Below are positions 42,961 to 54,738 of a stretch of DNA of 64,000 nucleotides, one piece after another. Made by a program: the position numbers and the translations under genes. This DNA is from Adiantum capillus-veneris. Its lineage: Eukaryota > Streptophyta > Polypodiopsida > Polypodiales > Pteridaceae. How positions within the stretch are numbered: position 1 is the stretch's first letter; each line of letters begins with the position of its first letter. The notes below the pieces were generated by a model. The model made no database searches. It was not told the origin of the DNA and saw nothing but the letters and a program-made list of their open reading frames with translations. The stretch lies in the NCBI GenBank assembly GCA_014529385.2, contig CM043958.1:147695885-147759884 (forward strand), given 5' to 3'.

Positions 42961-43480
42961 AGGAGATCCTCTCAGGTGTAATCATATTCATGACTGGATC
43001 TTTGAAACATTCATATCAATATTTGTCAAAGACCTTGAAGAATGCAGCACGGAAGTGGTATTACCACAACCTAGCTTGCAAGCTCAGAACATATAGCAAG
43101 TTGATCAAAGCATTTTGTTTGGAATATGCCAATAATATAGGTGATGAGGACATCTTATGTGAGTTGGATAAAATCAAGCAGGGAAAGCTTTTAGTCAGAA
43201 GCTATGTTGAGAAGATCAAGAAGTTGACTAGATAATTGAATGAGCCTCCCTTAGAGAAAAGAATGTGTGCCTGGTTCATCAATGGTTTTTAAAGTAAAAG
43301 TCTTTGGGAACAGGTTCCAACACTGACGAAGAAGTTCAATGACCTGATCTAGAGAGCATTGAAGCTAGAGCAACATGAAAAGAAAGAAAGGAGCCATAAG
43401 GGATGAAGAGACTCTAGTGACAGTGAGATGTTAACAACTGAGGAGTTGGAGTGACAATGAGACATCAACTAAGGAGTTGG
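42961..43480 (+). pseudogene. Ty3/gypsy gag fragment (second lineage)
   Basis: Reads as a retrotransposon gag: LKNAARKWYYHNL, FCLEYANNIGDEDI, LVRSYVEKIKKLTR, then after a stop NEPPLEKRMCAWFING and a Lys/Glu-rich stretch. It is unlike the chromovirus gag in this window. It probably continues at 47480, with the copia element inserted between. Confidence 0.65.
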
Positions 43481-43547
43481 AGTCTAGCTCCACTTCAATT
43501 TGTTACCATACACATGTGGTAGTGATGTGTGTGAACACACTTAGGAC

Positions 43548-43727
43548 TGTTGGGGCATTTTTCCTCACTAGGAGGTTTTTCCCCCCGTGCATTGTATATA
43601 CGCCCATCACTCTAAGGCTAGCTTATCTTTCCATTGCACACTAAGCAATACACTCTCTATTGTGTGCCTCGAGCTTCCTTTGTCTTCTCCAAGCTGTGTG
43701 TGTTTTCTTGCAACCCTAATTCCAACA
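43548..43727 (+). repeat. 5' LTR of degenerate copia element
   Basis: 180 bp with perfect terminal inverted repeats TGTTGG...CCAACA, followed by the primer site. Related to the reverse LTR at 38242-38423. Confidence 0.88.
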
Positions 43728-43728
43728 A

Positions 43729-43743
43729 TTGGTATCAAAGCAG
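43729..43743 (+). other. Primer binding site, tRNA-iMet type
   Basis: TTGGTATCAAAGCAG after the LTR matches the initiator tRNA complement with one change from GGTATCAGAGC. Confidence 0.8.
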
Positions 43744-44084
43744 GTTGCGTCCTCCTGGGCTTAGTCGCCAGCAGCTCCAACACACGCATGCTCACTTTCT
43801 CCGATTTCAATGAGTTTTGGTGAGTGTTTGCAGGTGACAAATATTTTGGTATATCTTGAAGACTCGAGTCTGCTCAGATTTTTGATTTGGGCTCATTTCG
43901 GCCTCTGTTTCCGCTACAGGCAGTGTTGCACAGGCTATTTTGTCATTTTGTGCAAAATTTTTGTTAGTGCCGTTATCTACATAACATGCCCCTTACAGTC
44001 TTTTGCGGTTTGTGCTATATACCACGTGTTATTCTAGCTTCATTTCTGCTCTTTTCGGGTAGTTTTCACATCAGGTGTAGGCAT

Positions 44085-44450
44085 TCACGATACATACGCA
44101 TATAAGAATGCAGCAGTGGTTCTGGCAACATTCTTTTGAGTTGCTTTAGCCTCGGCCCACTTGGTCAAATAGTCTATAGCTACAATGATATATTGATCTT
44201 GGGTTCCATAAGTAGGTGGTTGTATTGGTCCAACAAAATCTATACCCCATTTTGTGAAAGCTCTAGCCCCCATCATTGGTCTTAAGGGCATGCTATCTAC
44301 TCATGTTGGCATTTTTGCTCGTTGACAAGCATCACACCTTCGAACATATTCTTTGGCATCTGCAAAAAGTGTTGGACACCATATGCCTGCCATCAATATT
44401 GCTCTTGCGGTGGTCTCACTAGAAAAATGACCTCCAGCTAATCTATTTGC
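44085..44450 (-). pseudogene. Ty3/gypsy integrase fragment
   Basis: The minus strand encodes the integrase zinc region (GGHFSSETTARAILMAGIWC, then CDACQ), a TGA, then the start of the catalytic core (WGIDFVGPIQPP, IVAIDYLTKWAEA). The first catalytic Asp (DFVGP) is present; the fragment ends before the second. It is unlike the chromovirus integrase and lies in the copia leader in opposite orientation. Confidence 0.8.
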
Positions 44451-45080
44451 TACTACTGAGGACAAATTGGATGGGGACAGTTACCCTATGTGGGCTTACA
44501 TGATGCAACATGTTCTTGTGTCAAAGGGTGTCTGAAATATTGTGTAGGCCATTGATGTGCATCCTGGTTCTGAGGATGTAGGCGATGTTGAGGATGTTGC
44601 AGGTCTTGCTGCTGTTAGAGTTGTTTTGCCTATGGCAAACCAAGATTGATGGGATGTAAAAGATGTGCAAGCTCATGATTTGATTCCGTTGTCTATGAAG
44701 CACACTATTACTCCTCACATTCATTCAACAAAATCTGCAAAACAGGCTTGGGATATTATGGCTGGTTTTTATGCAAGTCGCAACAATGAGGCAAAAATTG
44801 CATTGCTGCGTAAAGAGCTGGAGTGAAAGATTATGCATGAGGAAGATGACATGGACACTTTCCTTGCTGGTGTCAAGGATATCAATGAGCAAATTATTTC
44901 TACAGGAGAAGCCGTTTCAGATAGTTCTGTTTTGCAAACTGTTCTTGATGCCTTGCCAGATTCTTACCAGACTTTTGCTAGTACTTGGAGACTTATGACC
45001 CAAGGAAATCCTAAAGTTGTCAAGTTTGATGCATTATGCACATTGCTATTGCAAGAGTTGCTTTCCAAAAAAAAATAGGA
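44451..45080 (+). pseudogene. Copia gag (degenerate)
   Basis: Starts KLDGDSYPMWAYMMQHVL, typical of copia gag. A stop follows, then an open piece with EEDDMDTFLAGVKDINEQI and LQTVLDALPDSYQTFAS (44833-45078). At least two in-frame stops and a frameshift. Confidence 0.75.
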
Positions 45081-45237
45081 CTAGACAGCTAAATTTGAAT
45101 AGGCCTTTATTGTTGCTCAAAGTAACAGTAATGCAGCCACTTCTCGTGGTTCTTCTGCGAGTGGAAAATTACATGTTCCTAATGCCTATGTTGGCAGCAA
45201 TTCTTCTGGAAATTCTGGTGATAAGGGCAAAAAGAAG

Positions 45238-45819
45238 ATGCGTTGCCACTATTATAAAGCTAATGATCACTTGATAAAGCAGTGTCCTAAGTTGAAGGCC
45301 AAAGAGGCTAAGAAGAAAGAGGTTGGTTCCACTACTAATGTTGGTTCCACAACAAATGCAGCTATTGTTAAGTCTTCTGTGAAAGGAGACTGTGATGCTG
45401 ATGTTGATGTAGAATCGGCTTTTAGTGCACAGTGCACTTATAATCCTGTTGTCCATGATGCATGCATGTCAATTGCTGCAGATTCACATGTGTGGTATTT
45501 TGACAAAAGTGCTACAAAGCACATTACCTCACATCATGATTTGTTCACCTCTCTTGAATCTGTCCCTCATGGGAATTCAGTTACTTGTGCCAACAATGCC
45601 TCTTATCCAATTCAGGGAGCTGGAAAGATTGTGCTTACTGCTGCAAATGACAGTTCTTTCACACTTGTTGATGCACTTTATGTACATGGAATCAAGAAGA
45701 ATCTTTTGTTTGTATCTACACTTGCTAGACTTGGTCTTGTAGTCAAATTTGTGGATGACAGATGTACTGTCCATAATCTCGATTTTGGTGATGAAATTGT
45801 TGCATCTAGCATTTTATGA
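45238..45819 (+). pseudogene. Copia zinc knuckle and protease region
   Basis: An open 193-codon piece with CHYYKANDHLIKQC (knuckle with the second Cys changed to Tyr) and a protease-like WYFDKSATKHITSH, where the catalytic DSG has become DKS. Pre-integrase sequence follows (VDALYVHGIKKNLLFVS). Changes at both active sites show it is dead. Confidence 0.78.
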
Positions 45820-45879
45820 CGTGGGTTGTATAAGCTCACTTTGTATGACAAGTGTGGGTAGAATTTTGCAAATGCAGTT

Positions 45880-46769
45880 GTGGATTCTAAGGCTATTTCA
45901 GGTGCAAAACTTTGGCATGCACGTTGTGGTCCTCTGAATTTTTCTAGTTTGCTACGTTTGCAGAAATCTGATATGTTGCTTCTTTCTCGCCTCTTGAAGC
46001 ACCTGTCAAACATTTCTGTGAAGGCTGTATTTTGGGTAAGATGCAGCGTTTTAAGTTTCCAAAGGATGGTTCAGTTAGGGCCACATGCAGTTTGCAGCTT
46101 GTGCATAGTGATGTTTGTGGACCCATGCAAACTCTATCCTTGGGTAATTACCTTTACTTTCGTGACTTTCATTGATGATTACTCCATGCATGCATGGGTA
46201 TTTCCGCTTAAAGCAAAGTCCGAAGTATTTATGTGCTTCAAACAATTTCTGGCTATGGCTAAAAATGTCTCAAAATATAATATGGGAACCCTCCGTTCCA
46301 ATCGAGGGGGGGGGAGTATATGTCTCATGAATTTAATGCATTTTTGGCTAGTCATGGGATAAAACACCAATGTACAATGCCTATAGCCTTAGGAAAATGG
46401 TGTTGCTGAGAGGAAAACATGTCACTTATGGAACTGGCACGATGTATGGTCAAAAGTCAAGCTTTTTCGCATTCATTTTGGCTTGAGGCCATCATGTGTG
46501 CCACTTATGTACTTAGCAGGTGTCCTATGAAAGCTTTACAGTATATGACTCCATATGAAGCATGGCATGATAGAAAGCCTTCTATTGAGCACATGTTGTT
46601 TGGCATATGCTTTGGTTCACAAACACAACGCAAAAAATTTGATGATAAGGTTGTCAAATGTATTTTTGTTGGTTATAGTGATGAAAGCAATGGTTACAGG
46701 TTGTATCATCCACAAACAAAGTGTATTCTGGTTTCACGAGATGTTGTGTTTGTGGAAGATTCTATTTAG
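45880..46769 (+). pseudogene. Copia integrase (degenerate)
   Basis: LWHARCGPLNFSSL (pre-integrase), then after a frameshift the core (VTFIDDYSMHAWVFPLKAKS), a further frameshift, and the C-terminal part ECIFVGY-like region (46419-46769, with ATYVLSRCPMKAL and YMTPYEAWHDRKPS). The order is normal for copia, but it is broken in several places. Confidence 0.78.
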
Positions 46770-46944
46770 CCCTTGTTGTCATGTACTAGAGATAGTAATG
46801 TAAGCTCACAGGACATTTATGACACTTTGTTGCCTCTTTTCAGTGGTGGAAATCTGAATGTAAATTCCAATGAGACAAATGTACAGCCTATGGGGGTTTT
46901 TGAAAATGTTACAAATCCGCCTATTACTGATGCAAATGTATTAT

Positions 46945-47091
46945 GTCAGGGAAAGGCTCTCAGCAAGAGAGATCAGCTTGGCTTATGTTCCAACACAAGA
47001 CAACCTTGTAGATCTTTTCACAAAGGCATTGTCTCGTGAGAAGTTCGAAGCTTTCCGCAAAGCTTTTAGCTTACTCCCATTTGTGGATTGA
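46945..47091 (+). pseudogene. End of copia RNase H
   Basis: ISLAYVPTQDNLVDLFTKAL and a short tail ending in TGA match the end of copia pol. RT and most of RNase H are missing between 46770 and here: an internal deletion. Confidence 0.75.
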
Positions 47092-47479
47092 TCATGTCCT
47101 CAGGGCAGGAACACACTTAGGACCATCGGGGCATTTTTTTTCCTAGAAGATGTTGGAGTAGCCTAAGTACTCTAAGTCCAAAACCATTCAGAGGTTGTTG
47201 CTACAATCTTCAGTAGCTTAAAAAAGCAAGCCCATATGAGTGTATGGTAAGGAAGATGTTAGTAAGGGTGGACAACCTCAATGGAGAGCTTAGCTAAGGA
47301 AGTATGGCAAGTTAGAGCATACTTATCTGGGGCTAAGAATACATACCTAAGGATGAAATATGCTCATGTGCAATCCAAATCCTCATCCAGGGGTTAATCA
47401 ACCACCAAACACAGAAGGCAAATTGAGTGGCACTAGAAGGACTGTCAATTGGAAGAAAGGTCTTCTAGTTCAGACAATA

Positions 47480-49250
47480 ATTTTGCTAATGAGCAAGATA
47501 AAGTTTATTTCAATGTCTGTGAGTGGATTCAAAATCTAACAATCGAGCTAGATGATATCAAACAGACTTCACTAGATGATGCTACGAAATATATTAGAAA
47601 GGAGAGGAAGTAGGTAGCAACGAAAGCAATGGCCATGGACCTATCTGCCCTCAAAGATGATGAGGTGCTAGTCATCCAAGTTGATTATAAGATTGGAAAG
47701 CAATGGGATCCTTTATCATGAGTATCACTCAATGGCAGGGCAGGAGTGAATATCTTGGGGGAGCATGTTCGGTAAAAACTCAATATTCAAGAAAGGAAAC
47801 CAGTGCCATTCAGGATACAAGTGGCCGATCAATGAGCTATCAAGGCCACTGGTTTGGTAGAAATTTTGCAAATCAGAGTGGAGAAGGAAATTTTTAAAAC
47901 CAGCTTTCTAGTGATGTGCTATTAGGTAGACCCTCACTCAAAAGTGTGAGAGCCATTCATGACTATGCGAGTAAAACGTTGACCATTCAAGGACCCAATC
48001 GGCATATCCAAGTGAAAACTAATAACACTAAGAGCTAGAAGAAAGCCATGATACTAGAGGAGCTCTACAAAAATTATGGGACAAATAAGATCAAGCACAT
48101 TCTCGCATCTATGAACATATTTCTTATAGGAGAGACGTGAATGCAATATTAATGGGGATTGCTGGTCTGAGAGGCAAAGATAGCAATATCTTGACAATTT
48201 TACTGAGTGCAATCCAAATGAGAGGCCAATAAAACTAGATGGCAGAATAGTAGCTCAATCCACCCAAGATAAGGGGGATTCCGTATCAAAAGCGGGTCAA
48301 GGGAAAACCAATGCAAAGAACCCTAACCGAGGTACTAAACGGGTGGAGATCGAAGCAGGGTTAGCCGAGTTAGGGAATACATTCAATGAATAGGCATTTG
48401 ACTGACAACAAAGCTGAGTTGATAGCAAAAATAAAATGAAGTGGATTGAATTGGTTGTTTCCAGATGATCAAGAAATCAAAGAGTGGAATCTTGGTTTAG
48501 AGGAGAATCCAAGAATGGTCAAAATTAACAAGCATCTGAAATCCGAGATTAAGGAAAAGGCCAAGCAACTATTTCAAAAATACAAAGATGTGTTTTCTTG
48601 GGAGCACATAGATCTAAAAGGCATTGATCCAGAGGTTTGCCAGCATAGGATAACACTTCCAGATGCGAGACCAGTAAGGCTCCAATGATATAGAATGAAT
48701 CCTAACTATGCTAAAGGTCAAGGAGGAGATTGACAAACTACTGGGGCAAGATTCATAATAGAGATTAGCTAGTAGTGATTGGTTATTCCCGATAGTGGAT
48801 GTGCTAAAGAAGAATGGGAAGTGGTGTGTCTACTATCAAAGTTGTATGTCCAAACAATCAAGGACCCATTCCCAATATTGTTCACAGATATGATGTTGGA
48901 TGAAATAGCGGTTCATGAAGTGTATAGCTTCATGGATGGCTATAGTGGCTATAATTAACTGTGAATTTCACTTGAGGATAGACAAAAGACAACCTTCATC
49001 AGTCAATGAGGAGCATTCATGCACCTAGTAATTCCATTCCTACTATGCAATGCTCCAGGTACATTTCAATGATATATGATGGAGATTTTCAGTGAGTTCC
49101 TACACAAGTTCTAGCTATCTTTGTGGATGACTTTATAGTCTTTTAAATGGACAAAATGCATCTCCTATTTCTAGAAATGGTGTTTGAAGGATGTAGGGAG
49201 AAGAGGACTTTTTTGAACCTATATTCATTCTTCATGGTCTGAAAACTCCT
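47480..49250 (+). pseudogene. Ty3/gypsy protease-RT fragment (second lineage)
   Basis: Reads as an aspartic protease region (GRAGVNILGEHV with the catalytic Asp lost, later SSDVLLGRPSLKSV-like sequence), a linker (48446-48688, WLFPDDQEIKEWNLG, KYKDVFSWEHIDL), then the start of RT (MNPNYA, KVKEEIDKLLG, SDWLFPIV, KKNGKWCVYYQ). Frameshifts and stops throughout. The protease type differs from the chromovirus. It ends near the microsatellite at 49289. Confidence 0.65.
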
Positions 49251-49282
49251 AGGACATATGGTGTCAATATGGAGAGGTTGCA

Positions 49283-49411
<129 letters not shown>

Positions 49412-49453
49412 CATGCACATGCGCCCAACACTCCACATTTTTATAAGTGCTTG

Positions 49454-50000
49454 TGTTAGCTACCTAGCTAATCAAAACACCATATTCTATCACATTAGCC
49501 AAACCTCTTGTAATTTGCTCCAGTTATTGAATACAAATCCTGTCAAGTCCAATATTTTTGTATCAAAGTCATTCATTGAGACGTGTACAATAGGTAAATG
49601 AGGCCAAGAGTTTCAAGCTTGTAGTTACATTTTGATTGAATGCATTAAGTAGCCCTACTTTACCCAATGTTTGAGTCAAAAATCTTTATTTCAAAATCTA
49701 TTCTAATGTATAAAAGCCGCTTTTGTAAAAAGGAAACTTAAGTTTTTTGATAATGAAAGTGATTGAATGGCTTTTTTTCAACAAAGTCTTCCCTCTTGTC
49801 TTCCTCATATCTCCCTTGTACAGTGTGACATTTTTGTTCGGAGACTTGCTACATGTTCACGGGTGAAAGCTCTTCTCACGATACTTTGTGCGTTTAACCA
49901 CGCTTGTCTTCAAAACTATTTTTGCTCATACTAGATAAGATACATGCACAAATCAGTTTTTGAGAAAAGAAGTGGCTAGATCTATCAAGTGCTTCTAACA
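49454..50000 (+). repeat. Solo-like LTR, forward
   Basis: 547 bp with terminal inverted repeats TGTTAG...CTAACA and a TATA-like TATAAAAG at 49709. The related copy at 50975-51543 lies in reverse. No primer site follows and no target duplication was found. Confidence 0.65.
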
Positions 50001-50635
50001 TCCAAATCAATCAACTTAACATAGGCTATTGCTATTAGACAATTTTGCCTAAGTGTTAGAATGGAAAATTGACATTATGGGTACATCTAATATGGCATGG
50101 TCTATTTTTATAGTAAGCTTCAATGCATTTTGAATCTTGTAGCAACCCTAAATCATCACTTCGTGCTTGCAGGAAGGTAGACTAGCTCTTGGTGCATGAT
50201 ACACACTTGAGATTTGTACATTGGATTGGCAAGATAGTCAACGTCTTTTTGAGAGGATAGCCACCTCTTGTAGCCTCCATGCACTATTTGGGTCAACTAC
50301 ATCCCAAGGATTGACATACTAGTGTCTGTGGTTCTCGCTCTACTACCATGGATATGGTAAGGCTTAGAATCCGGCCGACATTTTGGCACCATTGGCAAGG
50401 ACAAGCCAACCTAAAGTAGAGAAAATCCTTGAACAATCACGAGTAAAATTTGTTACTTCCATAAGATTAATGTAGAGTAGTTGTCTTTTTTCTTTTGTAG
50501 GGAGGGCAGCCAACTTACTGACTGTGTTAGGTTCTTGGGAACACCAAGGTAGATTTCAAAGAAATTGCCGTTTCATCTTCATTCTATGTTATTTTCCAAT
50601 TTTAGTAGGAGTAGGGTAAGTAAAAGACTATCACA

Positions 50636-50793
50636 GTTGCACCGCTCCTAAAATTATATGAGGTGGTATCAAACTCTACAATGTCACTATTAGACACACC
50701 TAATAACCCTACAAGTTGCACCGCTCCTAAAACTATATGAGTTGGTATCAAATTCTACAATATCACTATTAGGCACACCTAATAGCCCTACAA
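50636..50793. repeat. 79-bp tandem duplication
   Basis: Units start at 50636 and 50715 (GTTGCACCGCTCCTAAAA) and differ at several positions. No coding sense. Confidence 0.85.
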
Positions 50794-50974
50794 GCTCCAA
50801 TGATGATTTGAGATAGCTAGAGTACTCTAAATGCATTCAAGCTTACCACACAAGTAGACCTTGCCATACTAGATGTCCCTATGACATCAAAACCATGTTT
50901 TAAGACCTCAACAAAATCACACATAATATCAACAACCTATTTTTAGCAAGTTAGTAGTGTGGACATCCTTAGGA

Positions 50975-51543
50975 ATTGATAGCTTCCTCTAAGCAAGCTC
51001 TACCTACTTCTATGCTCAAAATTTGATTTGAACTTGTATTTTGAGCAACATGAGCAAAAAAGAAACGTAGATAAGCAAACTCAGAATCACAAATTATCAC
51101 AAGAAACTTACAAAAACTAGAAGATATTTCATGTGTGAATCCGTAGCTATACTTGAAATTGAAATGCCACATTATACAAGGGAGATATGGGCAAGAGAAG
51201 CAAGAGGGAAGACACAGTCGATAGAAGTAGCCGCACGCTCACTTTCATTATCCAAAACTTAAGTTTGTTTTACAAAATTGGCTTTTATACATTAGCCAAG
51301 GTTTAAAAGAAAGACTTTCACTCAAACTCTAGGTAAAATAGGGATGAGGATCACATTTAATCAAAAGATAATCACAAACCAGAAGCTCTTGGGCCCATTT
51401 ACCTATCATACATCTTTGAATGAATGGATTCAATTATAAAATATTGGACTCAACACGAATTTCATTCTATAATTAGAGTGAAGTTACAACAATTGGGCTC
51501 AAAGTGAGAAAATTGGATTTATTATTAGCTTGGTTTCTAACAT
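50975..51543 (-). repeat. Related LTR, reverse orientation
   Basis: The minus strand starts TGTTAGAAACC, preceded by a purine tract (GGAGGGGAA), and follows 49454-50000 through TGTATAAAAGCC, AACTTAAGTTTT and ATATCTCCCTTGTA, with many differences. The purine tract suggests it was the 3' LTR of a reverse element; the interior is not recognisable. The inner boundary is approximate. Confidence 0.65.
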
Positions 51544-52265
51544 TCCCCTCCTCCTAGCCTATATCATCCATGACATAGCTACCTATTGGTGAGGTAGTGT
51601 GCGGGTTTACGCATTGCGTGCCTCTTTTTCAACTCTTCTAATCCCTATTGATATTTCATGTTAAGTTATTTCTCTGCCATCGTGATAAACTGCATAGTGA
51701 TTTGTTCTTTAGCTCCATGGTGGAATATCACACAAAACCTTGCTCTAAGGTTGGCTATCACTAGGTCAAAGATCTTCAATCTGTGAGTGAAGTACCCTAT
51801 ATAGAAATCCTCTTCAAATGTCTGCATATAATACAATGTCAAGAACATCATTTTAGCATAGAAATTGTAAAAGATCTCATACGTTGGCTGGCTAGAGAGA
51901 CCATAACAAACGCCTTTGTTGCCCCCAAGAAATGATAGTTTAAGGCGCATCTATTTGCTTGATTCTGTGAAATGTCACTAGTCAACATCATACGAGCAAT
52001 CTTGATGAACATAATCCATGCTATATCAAGGATCCCATAAAACATTTGGATGGTTTATATATGTCTCTTTACCATCTATAGGTGGTGAAAGCCTTGGGTA
52101 ATTTAGCATGTTAGATGTTGTTTTAGGTCAGCTCCTCACTCATGGCATAGTACATTGTGTTGATTCTTTCTTGGAGGTAGAGGATGCGGTACAGGTCATG
52201 GACGGGACCAAGGAAGAGGCAACCACAAAGCATAGCAGCAGAATAATAACTAGTGTTAGAACAAA
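51544..52265. other. Anonymous DNA, possible element interior
   Basis: Minus-strand frames at 51666-52045 (LTLYYMQTFEEDFYIGYF and neighbours) look coding-like but match nothing I recognise. They lie just upstream, in element sense, of the reverse LTR, so they may be remnants of its interior. Confidence 0.35.
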
Positions 52266-53802
52266 GGTGGTTCTCACTAAGGGAGTGGGTAACACGTAGC
52301 CTATTTCCATGGAGAAGATACCCTTCCTACAAGGTGAATGGTTCCTCTTTATTCTCCAAAGCAAGGGCATCGTGAAAGTGCATCAACCACTCGATTGTGC
52401 TTACCAACGATGTGAGCAATATGAAAATAAAATTGCGAAAGAAAATTTTCCCACTTCATTTGTTTGTCGGAAAGCTTGTATCATCAAGTACTTGAGACTT
52501 TGGTGGTCAGATCGTAGAATAAATGGAGTCCCCAATAGATAGTGCTTCCATGTGTCTAGGGCATATAGAACATCTAAAATCTCTTTCTCATAAATTCCTA
52601 AGACCCTTTCATCCGTATTGCGCCTTCGGCTCTCATATGCTATGGCATGCCCTTCTTGAAGCAAGACTGCTCCAAGGCAATCACCACAAGCCTCACATTG
52701 GACCTCAAATGGATTTGAGAGATCCGGAAGCATAAGGACTAGTTGGGAGGTAAGCTTCTCTTTGAGCTGGTCAAAAGCATTTTTCTCTTTAGCAGTCCAT
52801 AAATATTTAACATTCTTCTTTGTTAAGTCCATTTTCTTTTCTTTTTATTGAGAAAAAACTTGTTCTCCCTCAATTCTTGAAAAATCGCTTGAAGATGTTG
52901 CTTGTGTTCCTCCAAGGACTTGGAGTAGATGATAATATCATCCAAGAACACTTCAATGAATTTGCAATGGGGTCGAAATATTTTCTCCATATAACGATTG
53001 AATGTGGCTGGTGCATTAGTCAAGCCAAAAGGCATGACTAGATTTTCATAAAGACCAAACATTGTACGAACACGGTCTTTAATATATCTTTGTACACTAT
53101 ATTTGATGATAGCCACCTTTAAGGTCAATCCTACTGAAAAAGGTAGAGCCTTGTAGCTTATCAAAAAGATCTTCTATCCACCACACGGGAAATGTGTTTT
53201 TGATAGTGATATGGTTTAGTGCTTGATAGTCCACACATATGTGGTATGTACCATCTTTCTTTTTCACTAAAAGGACTAGAGAACAAAAAGGAGAGGAGCT
53301 AGGCCTCACCATCCCTTTGTCTACCAATTCTTGTACTTGCCTCATGATCTACTCTTGTTGAGCTTGGAAACTCGATAAGGAGGTTTGTTAGGCGGTGAGC
53401 TTCTTGGTAGGATCTCAATTCGACGGTCATCATCCCCTCATTTTGGAGGTAATTCCATAGGGATATCATTGATGAACACATCTTAATATCCATTCAAAAA
53501 ATTATACAAGTTTACTCTTCTTGATTCCTACCATTTACATTTGATGAAACATTAGGGTCTTTTAGGGACTCTTTGAAAAAAATCATGTACGCAAAAATTG
53601 AGCTCTTCATTGATTTATCAAAAGCAAGAGAATTTCCATGTGGTATAGTATGACCAGACACACTAGCATCTATATACATGCTCTTTTCCCTGTAGGTGAA
53701 GTAGATTCTTATTTCAAGAAACTTCATGTTGGCAGCTATGCGATTGAGCCATGGTGCCCCTAGGATAGCATCCTCATGTTGGAGAGGAGAGAGGAAAAAG
53801 TC
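52266..53802 (-). pseudogene. Chromovirus protease-RT-RNase H, inverted part
   Basis: On the minus strand, from 53802 down: sequence after the protease (HEDAILGAPWLNRIAA), the pre-RT linker, RT (MVRPSSSPFCSLVLLVKKKD, FLDDIIIYS near 52930), and RNase H (QCEACGDCLGAVLL, LRSDHQSLKYL) up to the integrase start. At least five frameshifts or stops, and an internal deletion near 52368. Closely related to the intact polyprotein. The next pol segment lies on the opposite strand. Confidence 0.82.
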
Positions 53803-54390
53803 CCTTGCTACTAAAAGTACATGGGAAGATCTTCGTTGCCGATGAGTATAGCCGTGACCTACAAGAATCTTTCCAAACAATTAAGGAGGCTATATACATC
53901 TCTCAACAAAGGCAAAAAGTTGTTGCTGACAAGCACAAAAGATCCTTAACGTTTAAAGAAAATGATTGGGTATTACTTAAGTTTCCCAAGGCTTCATTGA
54001 GGCAAACGACAGGCAAAAATCCTACGGGCCATCAAAAGTATTATGCTAAGCTAGCAAAAAGATATTATGGTTCTTTCTAAATTTTGAAGCCAATCAATGA
54101 AATGGCTTATCAACTCAAGTTGCCCAACCATTGGCTCATACACAATTTTGTTCATGTGATCCTACTTAAGCCCTACAAAGGAGAGCCCCCAAGTGAACCA
54201 ATTATTGAAGACCCTCCCAAAATCAAAGACCAAGAAGAGGTGCTACAACCCAAAGCTATCCTTCGGCTTATTCAATGATATCTTATTAAATTCAAAATTT
54301 ATCCTTTTAAAGATGCTAGATGGATGCAAGGAATAGAGCTTAAGGACAATATGAACCTTGTCAATGCTTACAATGCTACATTAGAGTAAG
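53803..54390 (+). pseudogene. Chromovirus integrase end and chromodomain-like tail
   Basis: The plus strand encodes LLLKVHGKIFVADEYSRDLQ, HQKYYAKLAKRYYGSF, then after a stop KPINEMAYQLKLPNHWLIHN, then after a frameshift the chromodomain-like end and VNAYNATLE with TAA. It matches the last 230 or so codons of the intact polyprotein. Confidence 0.82.
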
Positions 54391-54738
54391 AAAATGTACA
54401 AATTTCTTTTAAATGACCAATGCTTTTGTCTTATAAGACTGGTACTCTTTTTATTGTGCACAAATTTAAGTAGTATGCATACTTAGAATCGAGTTTGTGA
54501 TGACAATGTCTCTCAAACACCAAGTAGAATTTGTAACTCTACTTGGGAGAATGAAATGGACTAAAGAGTAGACATGCTTGAGGTAGGTATGTCTCCCAAG
54601 CACCAAATGGATTAGTCATCCATTTTGGAACGATGTCGTAGGGTATCCTCTACCCGCTAAGAAAGATTAGCTAATGACTAAGGCTTTATCTCTTCTACCT
54701 CATAGTCAAGGACGACTATGATTTCAAGAGAGAGGTAA
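54391..54738 (+). other. 3' untranslated part and polypurine tract of the inverted chromovirus
   Basis: Matches 16829-17172 of the intact element in reverse. It ends in the purine tract AAGAGAGAGGTAA (54726-54738). Confidence 0.72.

Larger units (their letters stand above)
43481..47151 (+). mobile_element. Degenerate Ty1/copia element
   Basis: 5' LTR 43548-43727, primer site, leader, gag, zinc knuckle/protease, integrase, then the end of RNase H and a trace of the 3' LTR at 47124-47151. The RT palm is deleted. A reverse gypsy integrase fragment (44085-44450) sits in the leader. Bases 43490-43547, left of the 5' LTR, match the internal 3' end of the same family. The whole block lies between gag and protease/RT of a second gypsy lineage. 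Confidence 0.75.
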
